Position numbers and translations under genes: made by a program | Notes under the pieces: model-generated | Told to the model about the DNA's origin: nothing | What the model saw: only the letters and a program-made list of their open reading frames with translations | Database searches by the model: none | Shown: positions 54,093-62,748 of the stretch, piece by piece | Position numbering within the stretch: the stretch's first letter is position 1 | Layout of the letters: each line of letters starts with the position of its first letter | NCBI GenBank assembly: GCA_965223435.1 | Contig: CBDCWQ010000022.1 | Coordinates: 248,001-312,000, forward strand | DNA length: 64,000 bases | DNA from: CBDCWQ01 sp965223435 | GTDB lineage: Bacteria > Myxococcota > Kuafuiibacteriia > Kuafuiibacteriales > Kuafuiibacteriaceae | Reading direction: 5' to 3'

Positions 54093-54626
54093 TTAAGGGA
54101 TCTGGAGCGCGATGTCACGAAGGAGCTCGCAGTACCGCGATCCGTGAGGCTCGAGCACAACCCGACGACCTTCGCGACCGTCAAATGCCATTCGAACATC
54201 CAAGCGCCGGCGGGGCAAGGACTGGGGAATCCGATCAGCCCATTCGACGATGGTCACACCCGGGCCGAAAAAGTCGTCTCGGTAGCCGATTTCTTCGAGA
54301 TCTTGAATGGTTTCAAGCCGATATAAGTCATAGTGACGGATGCTGAGGCCCCCGTCGTACCGGTGGACGATCGCAAAGCTTGGAGAGCAAACCTGGTCGG
54401 CTTGCCGCGGTTCGAGCGCCCCCACCAGCGCTCGCGTGAAGGCCGTCTTGCCCGCACCCAACGGACCGTAGAGTGCGATAAACACGGACTCCCCTGACGG
54501 AACAAGGTGACCCGCTCCTTCAAGGGCGGGGTCCTCCCCCAAAACCGCGGCCCGGACGCGGGTGCCGATGAGGCCTGCCAGCATTTCAGTGTGCTGAAGC
54601 GTGGGCGCCCGATGGGCATGGTTCAC
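54093..54626 (-). CDS. tsaE: tRNA threonylcarbamoyladenosine biosynthesis ATPase TsaE
   Basis: A 177-residue P-loop ATPase that activates the TsaB-TsaD complex for t6A37 in tRNA. Walker A GPLGAGKT is at 54-61, with SPSFAIVHRY and YDLYRL (the conserved T/S-PTF and Y-R-L motifs) and GVTIVEWADR. The start GTG 54626 overlaps the NnrD stop by four bases; the frame extends further upstream without support. The neighbour order NnrD-TsaE is widely conserved. Confidence 0.92.
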   Translation of the reverse strand: MNHAHRAPTLQHTEMLAGLIGTRVRAAVLGEDPALEGAGHLVPSGESVFIALYGPLGAGKTAFTRALVGALEPRQADQVCSPSFAIVHRYDGGLSIRHYDLYRLETIQDLEEIGYRDDFFGPGVTIVEWADRIPQSLPRRRLDVRMAFDGREGRRVVLEPHGSRYCELLRDIALQIP

Positions 54627-56158
54627 GAGCGATGGTCTCCGAGCGCCAGAGTCGTCGCCAACGCGGGAATCAAACGAGAAGCCGTCAGACCCTCTTCTCC
54701 CCAACGAGCGCAGGCACGGTCTCCGGCACGGGCATGCAGCAAGGCGCCGGCGCGCGCCGCGACCTCCGCGCTTACGCCACGCGCCAAAAGCCCGCCGATG
54801 ACGCCGGTCAGAACGTCGCCGGAACCCGCAGTCGCCATGCCCGGATTCCCCTCAGTGACAACACCCAGCCGCCCGCCAGCCGCCACCACCGTAGACGCGC
54901 CCTTCAGCACCACCACCGTGTGGGTGCTATCCGACAACCTCCGCGCCAAAGACCACCGAGAACGCTGGACCTCCTGAGAAGAACACCCCAGTAGGCGCCC
55001 CATCTCGCCGGGGTGCGGTGTCAGCACGGTGGCCGCCTGACGCGCTTTGAGCCAAGCGAGGTCGTCTCCGAGGGCACTCAAAGCCCCCGCGTCCAGCACC
55101 ACCGGAACCGTGGTCGATTCGAGAACGGACCTCACAAGCGTCCTGGTCGCCCCATCAGGCGGTAGCCCCGGTCCAAGGGCGACGGCGCCCATTCGAACGG
55201 CCGCTGCCTGGGCCTGCTTGGGGTCGATGCGCTTAGCCCCCAAACGCATGCCCATCAGCTCCACAAAGCCTGGGCTTGTACGGGCGATGGTGTCTTCATC
55301 GCTGGCGAGGGTAACCAGCCCAGTACCGGAACCCAGGGCGGCGCGCCCCGTGAGCAAGAGAGCCCCCGGACTGTCTGGGCTCCCGGCAATGACCAGCAGG
55401 TGACCAAAACGCCCTTTGTGGGTGTCGGGCGTTCTGGGCGAAAACGCGGAAGCCAATACCTCAGACGCCAACGTCTCGGCGCTCGGCTTCACACCAGCCG
55501 CTTCAACCGGGGGCAACCCGATATCGACGACCGCGAGTACCCCCGAGTGGGCGCGGCCAGGGTACAGCCAATGACCATTCTTCGCGTACTGAAAGGCCAC
55601 GGTGTGGGTCGCCCGAATGGCAGCGCCCAATACCTGCCCGGTATTTGCATCGATACCGGAGGGAATGTCGACGGCGACAACCGGAACCACGGCTGAAGCA
55701 AGGATCTCGATGACCTCACGAAAGACCCCTGCGACCGGCCGACTTAGTCCCGTTCCGAACAGCCCATCGATCACCAAGGGACTCTCGTCCACCCACCGCC
55801 GGAGATCCTCCAAACCGCTTTGGTCCGTCACCGCGTGCGGCGCGAAGCCCATCCGTTCGAGGATTTGGTGCTGAAGACGGCAATCGGCCGACATGCGTTC
55901 CGGGTTTCCGACAACAACAGGCCGAACGGGGTAGCCCCGGTGAAAGAGGGCGCGCGAAACCACCAAAGCGTCGCCGCCGTTGTTGCCCACCCCGGCCAGC
56001 GCCAGCACGGGACCGCATTTGGGCCCCACAAGTCCGGACGCCACATCGGCGACGTGGCGCCCCGCCGATTCCATAAGGGACGCGGCCGGCACCCCCAGCT
56101 GGTCGATGGCGAACCCGTCCAGCAACCGAATTTCTTCCCGGCTCAGGATAGGAGCCAT
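54623..56158 (-). CDS. nnr: Bifunctional NAD(P)H-hydrate epimerase/dehydratase
   Basis: A 511-residue metabolite-repair enzyme. The N-terminal epimerase (about 1-215) has the GNNGGD phosphate loop (58-63). The C-terminal ADP-dependent dehydratase (about 235-505) has GALLLTGRAAL, VLTPHPGEMGRLLG and GSGDVLTGVIGGLLARG. It repairs hydrated NAD(P)H. ATG 56158 with an upstream GGAAGG is preferred; 14 more codons upstream are also open. Overlaps tsaE by four bases. Confidence 0.95.
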   Translation of the reverse strand: MAPILSREEIRLLDGFAIDQLGVPAASLMESAGRHVADVASGLVGPKCGPVLALAGVGNNGGDALVVSRALFHRGYPVRPVVVGNPERMSADCRLQHQILERMGFAPHAVTDQSGLEDLRRWVDESPLVIDGLFGTGLSRPVAGVFREVIEILASAVVPVVAVDIPSGIDANTGQVLGAAIRATHTVAFQYAKNGHWLYPGRAHSGVLAVVDIGLPPVEAAGVKPSAETLASEVLASAFSPRTPDTHKGRFGHLLVIAGSPDSPGALLLTGRAALGSGTGLVTLASDEDTIARTSPGFVELMGMRLGAKRIDPKQAQAAAVRMGAVALGPGLPPDGATRTLVRSVLESTTVPVVLDAGALSALGDDLAWLKARQAATVLTPHPGEMGRLLGCSSQEVQRSRWSLARRLSDSTHTVVVLKGASTVVAAGGRLGVVTEGNPGMATAGSGDVLTGVIGGLLARGVSAEVAARAGALLHARAGDRACARWGEEGLTASRLIPALATTLALGDHRS

Positions 56159-56215
56159 GGTGAACGACCTTCCTTCAGAGAGCCCGGCGAACGGGCCCAC
56201 GCCCTTGAGGCCGCA

Positions 56216-57130
56216 TCAGCTGCGGTAGACGTCCATGACCTTTGTGAGAAGATCGACGCCTTCGGCCTTGGCGCGCTGAAAGCTATTTCGGCCCATGATC
56301 GACCCGAAGCCCCCGCCAGCGTTGATCTCTTTCACCTCGGAAAGGATCTCTTGCTCGCTCTTAGCGGCACCGCCCGAAAAGATCACAATGCGCCGACCGT
56401 TGAACGAAGATTGAACGACGTGGCGAATACGATCGGTCAGCGTGTCGACCTTGATGCCCTGTGCTTCGTACACCTTCTTGGCCGCAGCCTGCTCGATGCG
56501 CGCCGTCGGCGGCTTCACCTTCACGATCTGGGCACCCAGCTGACAGGCGATGTGGGCGGCGTAAGCTACGACATCCACCGCGAGTTCTCCCTCTTTCGAA
56601 AGTTGGCTCCCGCGCGGATACGACCAAATCACCGTGGGAATGCCTACCGAGCGTGCTTCCAGCGAGATTTCTCGAATCTGCTGATACATCTCGTTGCGCG
56701 CCTTCGAACCCGGATAGATGGTAAATCCGATTGCGGTACACCCAAGTCTAAGGGCGTCTTTGACCGATCCGGTGACCGCCGGGCAAGGGTCCTCCACCGA
56801 GAAGAGAGAGTCTGAGTTGTTGAGCTTCAAGATGGTCGGGATGCGTCCGGCAAACTCCGCCGCCCCCGCTTCGAGGAACCCGAGGGGAGCCGCATAGGCG
56901 TTGCAGCCAGACTCAATGCCGAGCTCAAAGTGATACCGGGGGTCATAGCCTGCGGGGTTGGGGCCAAAGGTTCGCCCAGGTCCATGCTCGCACCCCTGGT
57001 CTACGGGCAAGATCACCAACTTGCCGGTGCCCGCCAAGCGCCCCGTATTCAACAGCTTGGCCAGATTGTTAAGAACTCCGGGGGTTTCTGAGGCATACCA
57101 GCTCAGAATCTCACGTACTCGATCCGTCAT
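56216..57130 (-). CDS. fbaB: Class I fructose-bisphosphate aldolase (FbaB/DhnA type)
   Basis: A 304-residue class I aldolase forming a Schiff base; the active lysine is in the QIVKVKPP segment. ILPVDQGCEHGPGRTF near the N terminus and FSGGAAKSEQEIL and GGFGSIMGRNSFQR at the C terminus are characteristic of the archaeal-type family. The start ATG 57130 is well supported by GGAGGAATAG just before it. It probably acts in glycolysis or gluconeogenesis. Confidence 0.92.
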   Translation of the reverse strand: MTDRVREILSWYASETPGVLNNLAKLLNTGRLAGTGKLVILPVDQGCEHGPGRTFGPNPAGYDPRYHFELGIESGCNAYAAPLGFLEAGAAEFAGRIPTILKLNNSDSLFSVEDPCPAVTGSVKDALRLGCTAIGFTIYPGSKARNEMYQQIREISLEARSVGIPTVIWSYPRGSQLSKEGELAVDVVAYAAHIACQLGAQIVKVKPPTARIEQAAAKKVYEAQGIKVDTLTDRIRHVVQSSFNGRRIVIFSGGAAKSEQEILSEVKEINAGGGFGSIMGRNSFQRAKAEGVDLLTKVMDVYRS

Positions 57131-57407
57131 CTATTCCTCCAAAGGCCGCGGAACTACCACGGTGATCTCACAAGATCGAACGAAAAAGACATCATCGGAT
57201 TCGACCATGGCCGCGACCACGTCGACGTCCAAGGTAGGCCTCTAACGTCAGCGCCCACAGCGACGCGCCCGCGCGTCGAGGTCCGCGACGCGACCCCTCC
57301 CACCACGTAGACGTAGCCGTCGACATGAATCGCCGACAAACCCCCTAAAGGGCTGAGGAAATGTCTATGAGAGTCCCGCGGCAGAGCCGCCGTACCCCCG
57401 TAGGCTA
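57131..57407 (-). pseudogene. Possible degraded coding stretch between bactofilin and aldolase
   Basis: The 275-base gap holds two minus-strand frames that both look coding. One (about 57240-57407) reads GGLSAIHVDGYVYVVGG, like a Kelch-type repeat; the other (about 57131-57235) reads DVFFVRSCEITVVVPRPLEE and stops one base before the aldolase ATG. They are in different frames and would need a shift near 57235 to be joined. The upstream frame has no start outside the bactofilin gene. It may be a remnant or a frameshifted small gene. Low confidence. Confidence 0.25.
57261..57278 (-). terminator. Hairpin downstream of bactofilin
   Basis: CGACGCG and CGCGTCG make a perfect 7-bp stem with a 4-base loop, 130 bases after the bactofilin stop. 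There is no T tract. Confidence 0.4.
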
Positions 57408-57833
57408 GGATTTGCCGTCTGCGGGCGGCGCCGGAGGCGGCGTCCGACGGGGCCCGGAGGACGGATCCGACATCTTGCAGCTTCCATCGAAGATCACCCC
57501 TTTTTCAATGAGGAGGGCCGGCGTGGTCACGTTGCCACGCAGACGGCCGGGGGTTTTGATCTCCACTGAGCTTTTGGCCACGACGTCGCCCTCGACGCTG
57601 CCATTAATAATAATACTGCCGACTTGGAGCTTGGCCTTGACCTCGGCGCTCGGCCCCACGAGCAGCAAATCATCGGTGAAAATCTCGCCCTCGAAGTGGC
57701 CGTCGATGCGAACAGCCCCTCCAAAGGTGAGTTTCCCCGAGAACTTGGCCTCACGACCAAGGATCGTATGGGCATCGGCGGGATTCACCCGCGACTGGAT
57801 ATGAGATTCTTCGCGCTTGACAAGCTTCGGCAT
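57405..57833 (-). CDS. Bactofilin
   Basis: A 142-residue cytoskeletal protein. Residues about 22-118 are the beta-helical bactofilin core with its repeating short strands (FSGKLTFGGAVRIDGHFEGEI, GSIIINGSVEGDVVA, GRLRGNVTTPALLIEKGVIFDGSC). A Pro-rich C-terminal tail follows. It needs no nucleotide to polymerise. ATG 57833 has AGGGG before it. It sits 9 bases after parB, an arrangement consistent with Myxococcus, where bactofilins position ParABS. Confidence 0.92.
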   Translation of the reverse strand: MPKLVKREESHIQSRVNPADAHTILGREAKFSGKLTFGGAVRIDGHFEGEIFTDDLLLVGPSAEVKAKLQVGSIIINGSVEGDVVAKSSVEIKTPGRLRGNVTTPALLIEKGVIFDGSCKMSDPSSGPRRTPPPAPPADGKS

Positions 57834-57842
57834 GAGCTACCC

Positions 57843-58736
57843 CTACCACGACCCCTTTAATTGAGAAATCAATCGATTGAGTTCATCGGGAGAGGCAAAG
57901 TCGATCTCAATCCGCCCGCGCCGACCTTTGGGCACAATCCGTACCCGGGTACCAAGAACCCGCATCAGATCATCACCCGCCTGCTTTACAGCGGGCGCTC
58001 CGCCCGGCAACTGGGCGTAGTCGTCCCCTTTGAGGGCGTTTTTGGCTTGGGTTCGCTCCGCTCGGACCAGTCGCTCCACCTCTCGGACGGACAGGCCCCT
58101 TTTCACGACCTCGCGGCCAGTCTTGATCATGTTTTCTCGAGACTCCAGCGCCAACAGCGCCCGAGCGTGGCCCATCGAAAGCGCACCCGCGATGACTTGC
58201 CGGCGAACCTCGTCCGGAAGCTTCAGCAACCTCAATGCATTGGCAATGGTCGACCGATCCTTGCTCACCCGTACCGCCAGCTGCTCCTGGGTGAGCTTCC
58301 CCAGGTCGAGCAGACGGCGGTAGGCTTCGGCCTCCTCGATGGGATTGAGATCCTCCCTTTGGATGTTTTCGATCAATGCCCATTCAAAGACCGCACTGTC
58401 GGCCAGGTCTTTGACGATGACATCGATGGTCTTGAGTCCCGCTTTTTGGCAGGCGCGCCAACGGCGCTCGCCCGCGATGATTTCGAAGCCGCTTCCTTGA
58501 GTTCGCACCAGAATGGGTTGGATCAACCCATGTTCGCGAACCGAGTCGGCCAGCTCGGCTAAGGCCGCATCGTCGAATGTTTTTCGAGGCTGAAACCGGT
58601 TCGGGTGAACCTCCTCAATGGCCACCGAGAGCGCCCCTTTTTCAGGCTTCTCAGTCCCTTTGCCGGACGAACGTTGGGGTATGAGCGCACCGAGACCCTT
58701 GCCCAGGGCCTGTCGCTTATTGCCGGGGGGCACCAT
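57843..58736 (-). CDS. parB: Chromosome partitioning protein ParB
   Basis: A 297-residue ParB. The CTP-binding and clamp motifs GERRWRA (89-95) and ENIQREDLNP (123-132) are intact; a helix-turn-helix (about 140-190) and C-terminal dimerisation region follow. It binds parS and spreads as a CTP-dependent clamp. No parA lies beside it; the neighbour at 58798 is an archaemetzincin-like gene. I found no good parS site in the window. Start ATG 58736. Confidence 0.95.
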   Translation of the reverse strand: MVPPGNKRQALGKGLGALIPQRSSGKGTEKPEKGALSVAIEEVHPNRFQPRKTFDDAALAELADSVREHGLIQPILVRTQGSGFEIIAGERRWRACQKAGLKTIDVIVKDLADSAVFEWALIENIQREDLNPIEEAEAYRRLLDLGKLTQEQLAVRVSKDRSTIANALRLLKLPDEVRRQVIAGALSMGHARALLALESRENMIKTGREVVKRGLSVREVERLVRAERTQAKNALKGDDYAQLPGGAPAVKQAGDDLMRVLGTRVRIVPKGRRGRIEIDFASPDELNRLISQLKGSW

Positions 58737-58797
58737 GAAGAGTCACGAACCCTATCGAATTCGGGCCTCTTCAGCAAAGCGTTTTGGACTTTGGGGA

Positions 58798-59328
58798 TCA
58801 GGGCTCGGCTGCGAGGCGCTTTCGGCAGTTGGCGCAGAACGTCGAGCCCTTCTTATCGGTGTCCTGAATGGTGGCTGAGAGAAACATGACGCAGCGGTTG
58901 TTTGGACACTGCGCGAGCCCCCGAAGCAAGCCCACCTGATGAATGGACTCAGACACCAGGCGTTTTTGCAGCAGCTCTCGACGCACATCAGGGGTTCCCG
59001 ACTCTGCCCTCAACCGAGTCAAGCTGATCACCGCAGAGCGTGTACTTCGATCGGCCTCACCGAAGATAAACTGAACTTCGGGCACAAAAAGGTCCACATT
59101 GGCCACCCCGACGGCTGCATCCCATTCTGGCTTTCTTAGGGTCTCCACCCGTTTCAAGATCGCCGCCGAGTGATACTGCTCCCGGGTGGGATTGTACGCA
59201 TATTTGGGCAGCGGGAGGGGGACTATGGACCGAAGTCGGCCTTCGGAACATCTCCTCGAGGACCGGGGAGATGGTCTCAAAGATCTCATCTGCCACCTGG
59301 CCGATGGGAATAAGTACAATGGGCGCAT
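58798..59328 (-). pseudogene. Archaemetzincin-like protein without zinc ligands (C-terminal frame of a frameshifted gene)
   Basis: From about residue 28 this frame reads the archaemetzincin sequence: LPKYAYNPTREQY, VGVANVDLFVPEVQFIFGEAD and the C-terminal motif. Where archaemetzincins have HExxHxxGxxHC, this has HQVGLLRGLAQC (58908-58941): the catalytic Glu is Gln, and the second and third His are Leu and Gln. The structural Cys (CPNNRCVM, FCANC) remain. The N-terminal part of the protein lies in another frame (59217-59473), joined only by skipping one base in the five-C run (GGGGG on the plus strand, 59217-59221). It is therefore a frameshifted, catalytically dead relative, or a sequence error. 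Confidence 0.7.
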
Positions 59329-59473
59329 TCACCCTCGTCCGAGCGGGCTTGGGCTCCTCCGCCCCCGAAGGGAGCGGATCCGCAGGGAGGTGGGTGCTAC
59401 TTGCCGGACCCGTACCCGGAAATTGACGCCGACGCGAAGAGTCGTTCGAAGACATAATCGACCGATTGGACAC
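59217..59473 (-). pseudogene. N-terminal frame of the archaemetzincin-like gene
   Basis: A basic, Ser/Pro-rich leader, then APIVLIPIGQVADEIFETISPVLEEMFRR, the usual archaemetzincin N-terminal strand-helix, in the frame one base off the C-terminal part. Start is GTG 59473 or ATG 59455. If the frames are joined, the residues read HSPLPLPKYAY across the junction, a natural fit. It is divergent from the FNHN gene, 67 bases away. Confidence 0.6.
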
Positions 59474-59540
59474 AAATCCTTACATCGGGTCAGGCCCCTG
59501 GCAACAACAAATAACTCAGGCTACTCTTTGAATCGGGCGT

Positions 59541-60293
59541 ATGCTTCCCGGGTTCAATCATAACCTCCGTCACAAGGGTCGGGTCTTCCACGTACAAACC
59601 GAGGACAGCGGAATGGACCACCCGCATGTGATCACGCAGGTTTTCATGGATGGCCAAATCGTTGCCGCCGAGAAAACGACCTACAGCAAAGACATCGAAG
59701 AAGGCCTGGACCAACAAGTACTGAATCGGCGCATCCGGGCCAAAATGCAGGACCAACACAAACGGCTCATGAAAGAGCTCATCCGGGGAGAATACGACAG
59801 CCGTATCCACTTGGAAGAACCATCCAGCCAAGCTCAACGCCACCCGGACGTGCCCGCCGGCCTTCTGGCCCAGGCCGAAGATCTCCCCAGCGCCCCCATC
59901 GAAGCCGAGACTTCTCTGGGCGAAGCCACCAAGGCCCCAGCCGAAAGCGCACCGGCCGAGCCCCAAGCGAAAAGCCCGGCCGAAGCCGAAGCCCAAGCCA
60001 AAGCCCAAGCCGAAGCCGAAGCCGAAGCCGAAGCCAAAGCCCAAGCCGAAGCCCAAGCCAAAGCCAAGGCCGAAGCCCAAGCCCAAGTCGAAGCCCAAGC
60101 CGCGGCGGAGGCCACCTCTGTGGAGCCAGAGGATAGTTGGTGGGCATCAGACCCCAACCGAAACCAAGGAGGCCCCAAACCCGCCCCGCGCCAAAGTCGA
60201 AACCGAGTCGCTCACCGAAACCTTGCCCCCGTCGGCCGAAAGAACCGCGACCGATATTGGAATGCTGAGCGAGGACGACCCCACCGAGCATGA
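59541..60293 (+). CDS. FNHN-type conserved protein, N-terminal frame
   Basis: The N-terminal ~90 residues (GFNHNLRHKGRVFHVQTEDSG, HVITQVFMDGQIVAAEKTTY) match a conserved Myxococcota domain of unknown function. A long Ala-Glu-Gln-Lys tract follows (about 137-190). The frame then loses coding character near residue 200 and ends at 60293. The protein continues in the other frame from about 60155, requiring one base to be skipped in the CCCC at 60152-60155 (reading SWWASDPTETKEAP). Confidence 0.7.
   Translation: MLPGFNHNLRHKGRVFHVQTEDSGMDHPHVITQVFMDGQIVAAEKTTYSKDIEEGLDQQVLNRRIRAKMQDQHKRLMKELIRGEYDSRIHLEEPSSQAQRHPDVPAGLLAQAEDLPSAPIEAETSLGEATKAPAESAPAEPQAKSPAEAEAQAKAQAEAEAEAEAKAQAEAQAKAKAEAQAQVEAQAAAEATSVEPEDSWWASDPNRNQGGPKPAPRQSRNRVAHRNLAPVGRKNRDRYWNAERGRPHRA
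59979..60102 (+). repeat. Hexanucleotide (GCCGAA/GCCCAA/GCCAAA) repeat tract
   Basis: About 124 bases of near-perfect GCC-GAA/CAA/AAA units encode an Ala-Glu/Gln/Lys helix. Copy number could vary without changing frame. On the other strand the same tract gives an artificial Gly-Phe-Gly-Leu frame. Confidence 0.85.
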
Positions 60294-60969
60294 AAGCGAT
60301 GACCTTGGTTCCCGCGCAGAAACGGGAGACCTGGTCGTCACGAGGCGCCTCGAGGCCACCCCCAAGACCGAAGACCTTCCCGGTAACATGTACGGCAAAC
60401 AAGGCCTGGTTGCGCCCCCACTTCCCCATTTCGAAAACGAAGAAGGCCCGACCGAGAATCTGCCGCGTCTTCTCCCGGCCGATCAAGCGATCACGCAGCC
60501 CGATATGGAGCTGATCCAAAGCGAATCAGAGGAAGAAAGGATCGCCCTATTGGCGGAGCGCCGCGAGATGCTCCGAGCGGCGGTCGAGACGCAAAAAGAA
60601 CGACGCCTAGAGCAAGAACGCAACGCGCGTTCTTCCTCCGTTCATGAGGCCAAAACGGAACTGATCACCGCTCCCAGAGAACTTCGCAGGCGGGACATAC
60701 CACCCCCGACAGACACCCTCCTCGACTTCAAACTCCCAGGGTCTCTTGCAGCAAGCGGCCAAGCACCCGATCCCCTTCCAACCGTAACCTGCATCGATCC
60801 TCCTCGTCCCGATCCCAGTGAGATCAATGCCCGCAAAGACCGACGTAGGCTGGAGGCCAAAAACCCTCCCGTAAAGCCGAAGGACAAGAAGATCGCGGAG
60901 TCCAACATCGTCGTCGTCGAGCGATCGCTGGACGAAGTCTTGCTCAGCTATCTCGACGATCAAGAATAG
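60223..60969 (+). CDS. FNHN-type conserved protein, C-terminal frame
   Basis: This 248-residue frame is the rest of the FNHN-type protein. Its acidic, coiled-coil-like middle and the end VVERSLDEVLLSYLDDQE match how such proteins end in Myxococcota (SLDEVILxYL). Coding character extends upstream of the first Met to about 60155 (TETKEAPNPPRAKVETESLTE), so its apparent start is artificial. I regard 59541-60969 as one gene interrupted by a +1 shift, unless the sequence is in error. Function unknown. Confidence 0.65.
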   Translation: MPPSAERTATDIGMLSEDDPTEHESDDLGSRAETGDLVVTRRLEATPKTEDLPGNMYGKQGLVAPPLPHFENEEGPTENLPRLLPADQAITQPDMELIQSESEEERIALLAERREMLRAAVETQKERRLEQERNARSSSVHEAKTELITAPRELRRRDIPPPTDTLLDFKLPGSLAASGQAPDPLPTVTCIDPPRPDPSEINARKDRRRLEAKNPPVKPKDKKIAESNIVVVERSLDEVLLSYLDDQE

Positions 60970-60999
60970 GCAGAGACGGAAGGTGACCGACGCTTCCGG

Positions 61000-61500
61000 C
61001 TATGTCTGCGAATTGTGGAAGCGAACAGCGTCACCGTCAACGGCGCGGATCGCACTGACGGCCGGCGCAGAAACGATCGCGTGATCTTCGGCAGTGCCAA
61101 ACTCGACAATCGCAAGCTCACCTGCTTCGAGACGTTTTGCCACTTCTTGAGAGACAAACATTTTGCCCACACGCTGGTTCCGCAGCACAAAATGAAACGA
61201 CACCTCTCCGCTGGTATCGTCGCGCAAACGATGCTTCTCAACCGCCTGGCAGATCTTCAGCTTGCCCGGATCTTTAAGATCCAACATGCGAGGAACGGCG
61301 CCGCTCTTGGCGCGCCGTTCCTCGGCCTGGGGCCCCGCTTGGGCGCCTGCCAGCGCGGCACCGGCGTTTTGTGCGTTGCGGCGCACAGCGCCCGAACGCC
61401 GGGGCCGCTTACGCCCCCTTTTGGGACCGCTTTTCGCGCGCGCAAACTGTTCTTCGGTGATGAGACCTGCCTTCAGAAGCTGGTCGCTTAGGGACTGCAT
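61000..61500 (-). CDS. DUF2058 family protein
   Basis: A 166-residue protein. SLSDQLLKAGLITEEQ at the N terminus and KICQAVEKHRLRDD, FHFV, VGKMFVSQEVAKRLEAG with VEFGTAEDHAIV at the C terminus are the DUF2058 (YaiL-like) pattern. A basic Arg/Lys/Gly-rich segment between them suggests nucleic acid binding. Start ATG 61500 gives the usual N terminus; upstream frame is open but not supported. Function in the family is uncertain. Confidence 0.8.
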   Translation of the reverse strand: MQSLSDQLLKAGLITEEQFARAKSGPKRGRKRPRRSGAVRRNAQNAGAALAGAQAGPQAEERRAKSGAVPRMLDLKDPGKLKICQAVEKHRLRDDTSGEVSFHFVLRNQRVGKMFVSQEVAKRLEAGELAIVEFGTAEDHAIVSAPAVSAIRAVDGDAVRFHNSQT

Positions 61501-61673
61501 TTCGCGGGAAATGACAGGAAGTCCGGCGTGGTGCAACCAGATTTTTGAAGGGAAATCGATCCACGATCCTGGTAATTACCCTAAATCGCACTCCGGCTCA
61601 CTTGGATTGCGTCTAAACGAGCCACCTTGGTTGCCATAAGCCACCTCCAAACCGGCGCCACGAACCTGGTGGT

Positions 61674-62741
61674 CTACCGACGTGGGCGTGGGCCCTGAAC
61701 CCGCTCCAAGGTGCTTATAATCTCCCGAACCCATGGATAACGCCGTCGAGCGTCCGGCTCGAGCGCCTTGAGGATCACGGGGTCAAGTCGCCGGTCCAGC
61801 GAACGGTTTTTGTGCGACGGCTCGCGGTAGCGCCCGAGCGGAAGCTCCCCGGTCACCATTTCGTACAAAAGAACACCATAGGAAAAAACATCAGCCCGCT
61901 GATCGACCCGACCGGCATCTTGACGCTGTTCGGGCGCCATATAGTTGACGGTCCCCATGGATATCCGGCTTCCGGTCAGGTTCACGTACGAACGATCGCT
62001 GTACAGAATGTCAGCCAACCCAAAATCACAGATCTTGGCCACATGCCCGTCGTGGCCGTCATCGGCCAAAAGCACATTCTCTGGCTTGAGGTCCCGATGA
62101 ACGACACCCTTACCGTGGGCGTAGTCGAGCCCTCGCCCAATCTGAAGCGCAAGATCAATCGCCAAATCTAGGGTCAGAGCACGCCGAGCCAAAAGACGCC
62201 GAAGCGTGGGGCCATCGACGTACTCCATGACAAAAAACCAGTGCGCATCCACATTGCCTTGATCGATGATGGACACCACATGGTTGTGCGCCAACGCCGC
62301 CAAAGCGGCCGCCTCTCGGCGAAACCGAAGAACAAACTCGGGCTGATTGACCAGATCCGTGCTCATGACCTTCACCGCGACCGGCCGGTCCAAAGAAAGT
62401 TGCCGGCCCCGATAAACCGTGCCCATCGCGCCGCGACCCAGCACCGAACCAACCTCGTAGCCACCAAGCACCGTACCCGCCGGAATATCATTGACGGCAA
62501 CACGCTTTTGTTTGGGAGGAGGGGGCCGAGGCGCATTTTTCGCCCCCAAGGGTTTATCCGCGCCATCCTTGGGCCGATCCGGCGGTTGGCCGCGCGCGCC
62601 GGAGCCCATCTGCGTGTCGGTTCTCTCAACCGCAAACTTGATTCCGCACCGGCGACAACGGACCTTCTGGCCCGAAACGTAGATCCCTACGTCGTATTTG
62701 GCAGCGCAATTGGGACAGCGCTGTACAACTTGCTTCCGCAC
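61674..62741 (-). CDS. Ser/Thr protein kinase with N-terminal zinc ribbon
   Basis: A 355-residue soluble kinase. GTG 62741 follows GAAGG and lies 7 bases after the stop of the cyclase. A zinc ribbon (C9, C12, C29, C32) starts the protein. The kinase domain (about 95-350) has GRGAMGTVY, K124, HRDLKPEN with D217, DFG at 239-241 and the APE-equivalent MAPEQ. There is no membrane helix or sensor domain. It is cotranscribed with the GAF-cyclase. Confidence 0.92.
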   Translation of the reverse strand: MRKQVVQRCPNCAAKYDVGIYVSGQKVRCRRCGIKFAVERTDTQMGSGARGQPPDRPKDGADKPLGAKNAPRPPPPKQKRVAVNDIPAGTVLGGYEVGSVLGRGAMGTVYRGRQLSLDRPVAVKVMSTDLVNQPEFVLRFRREAAALAALAHNHVVSIIDQGNVDAHWFFVMEYVDGPTLRRLLARRALTLDLAIDLALQIGRGLDYAHGKGVVHRDLKPENVLLADDGHDGHVAKICDFGLADILYSDRSYVNLTGSRISMGTVNYMAPEQRQDAGRVDQRADVFSYGVLLYEMVTGELPLGRYREPSHKNRSLDRRLDPVILKALEPDARRRYPWVREIISTLERVQGPRPRR

Positions 62742-62748
62742 CAAGCCT

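Noticed and set aside
59490..60098. Minus-strand Gly-Phe-Gly-Leu repeat frame
   Set aside because: It is the complement of the Ala-Glu tract of a real plus-strand gene.
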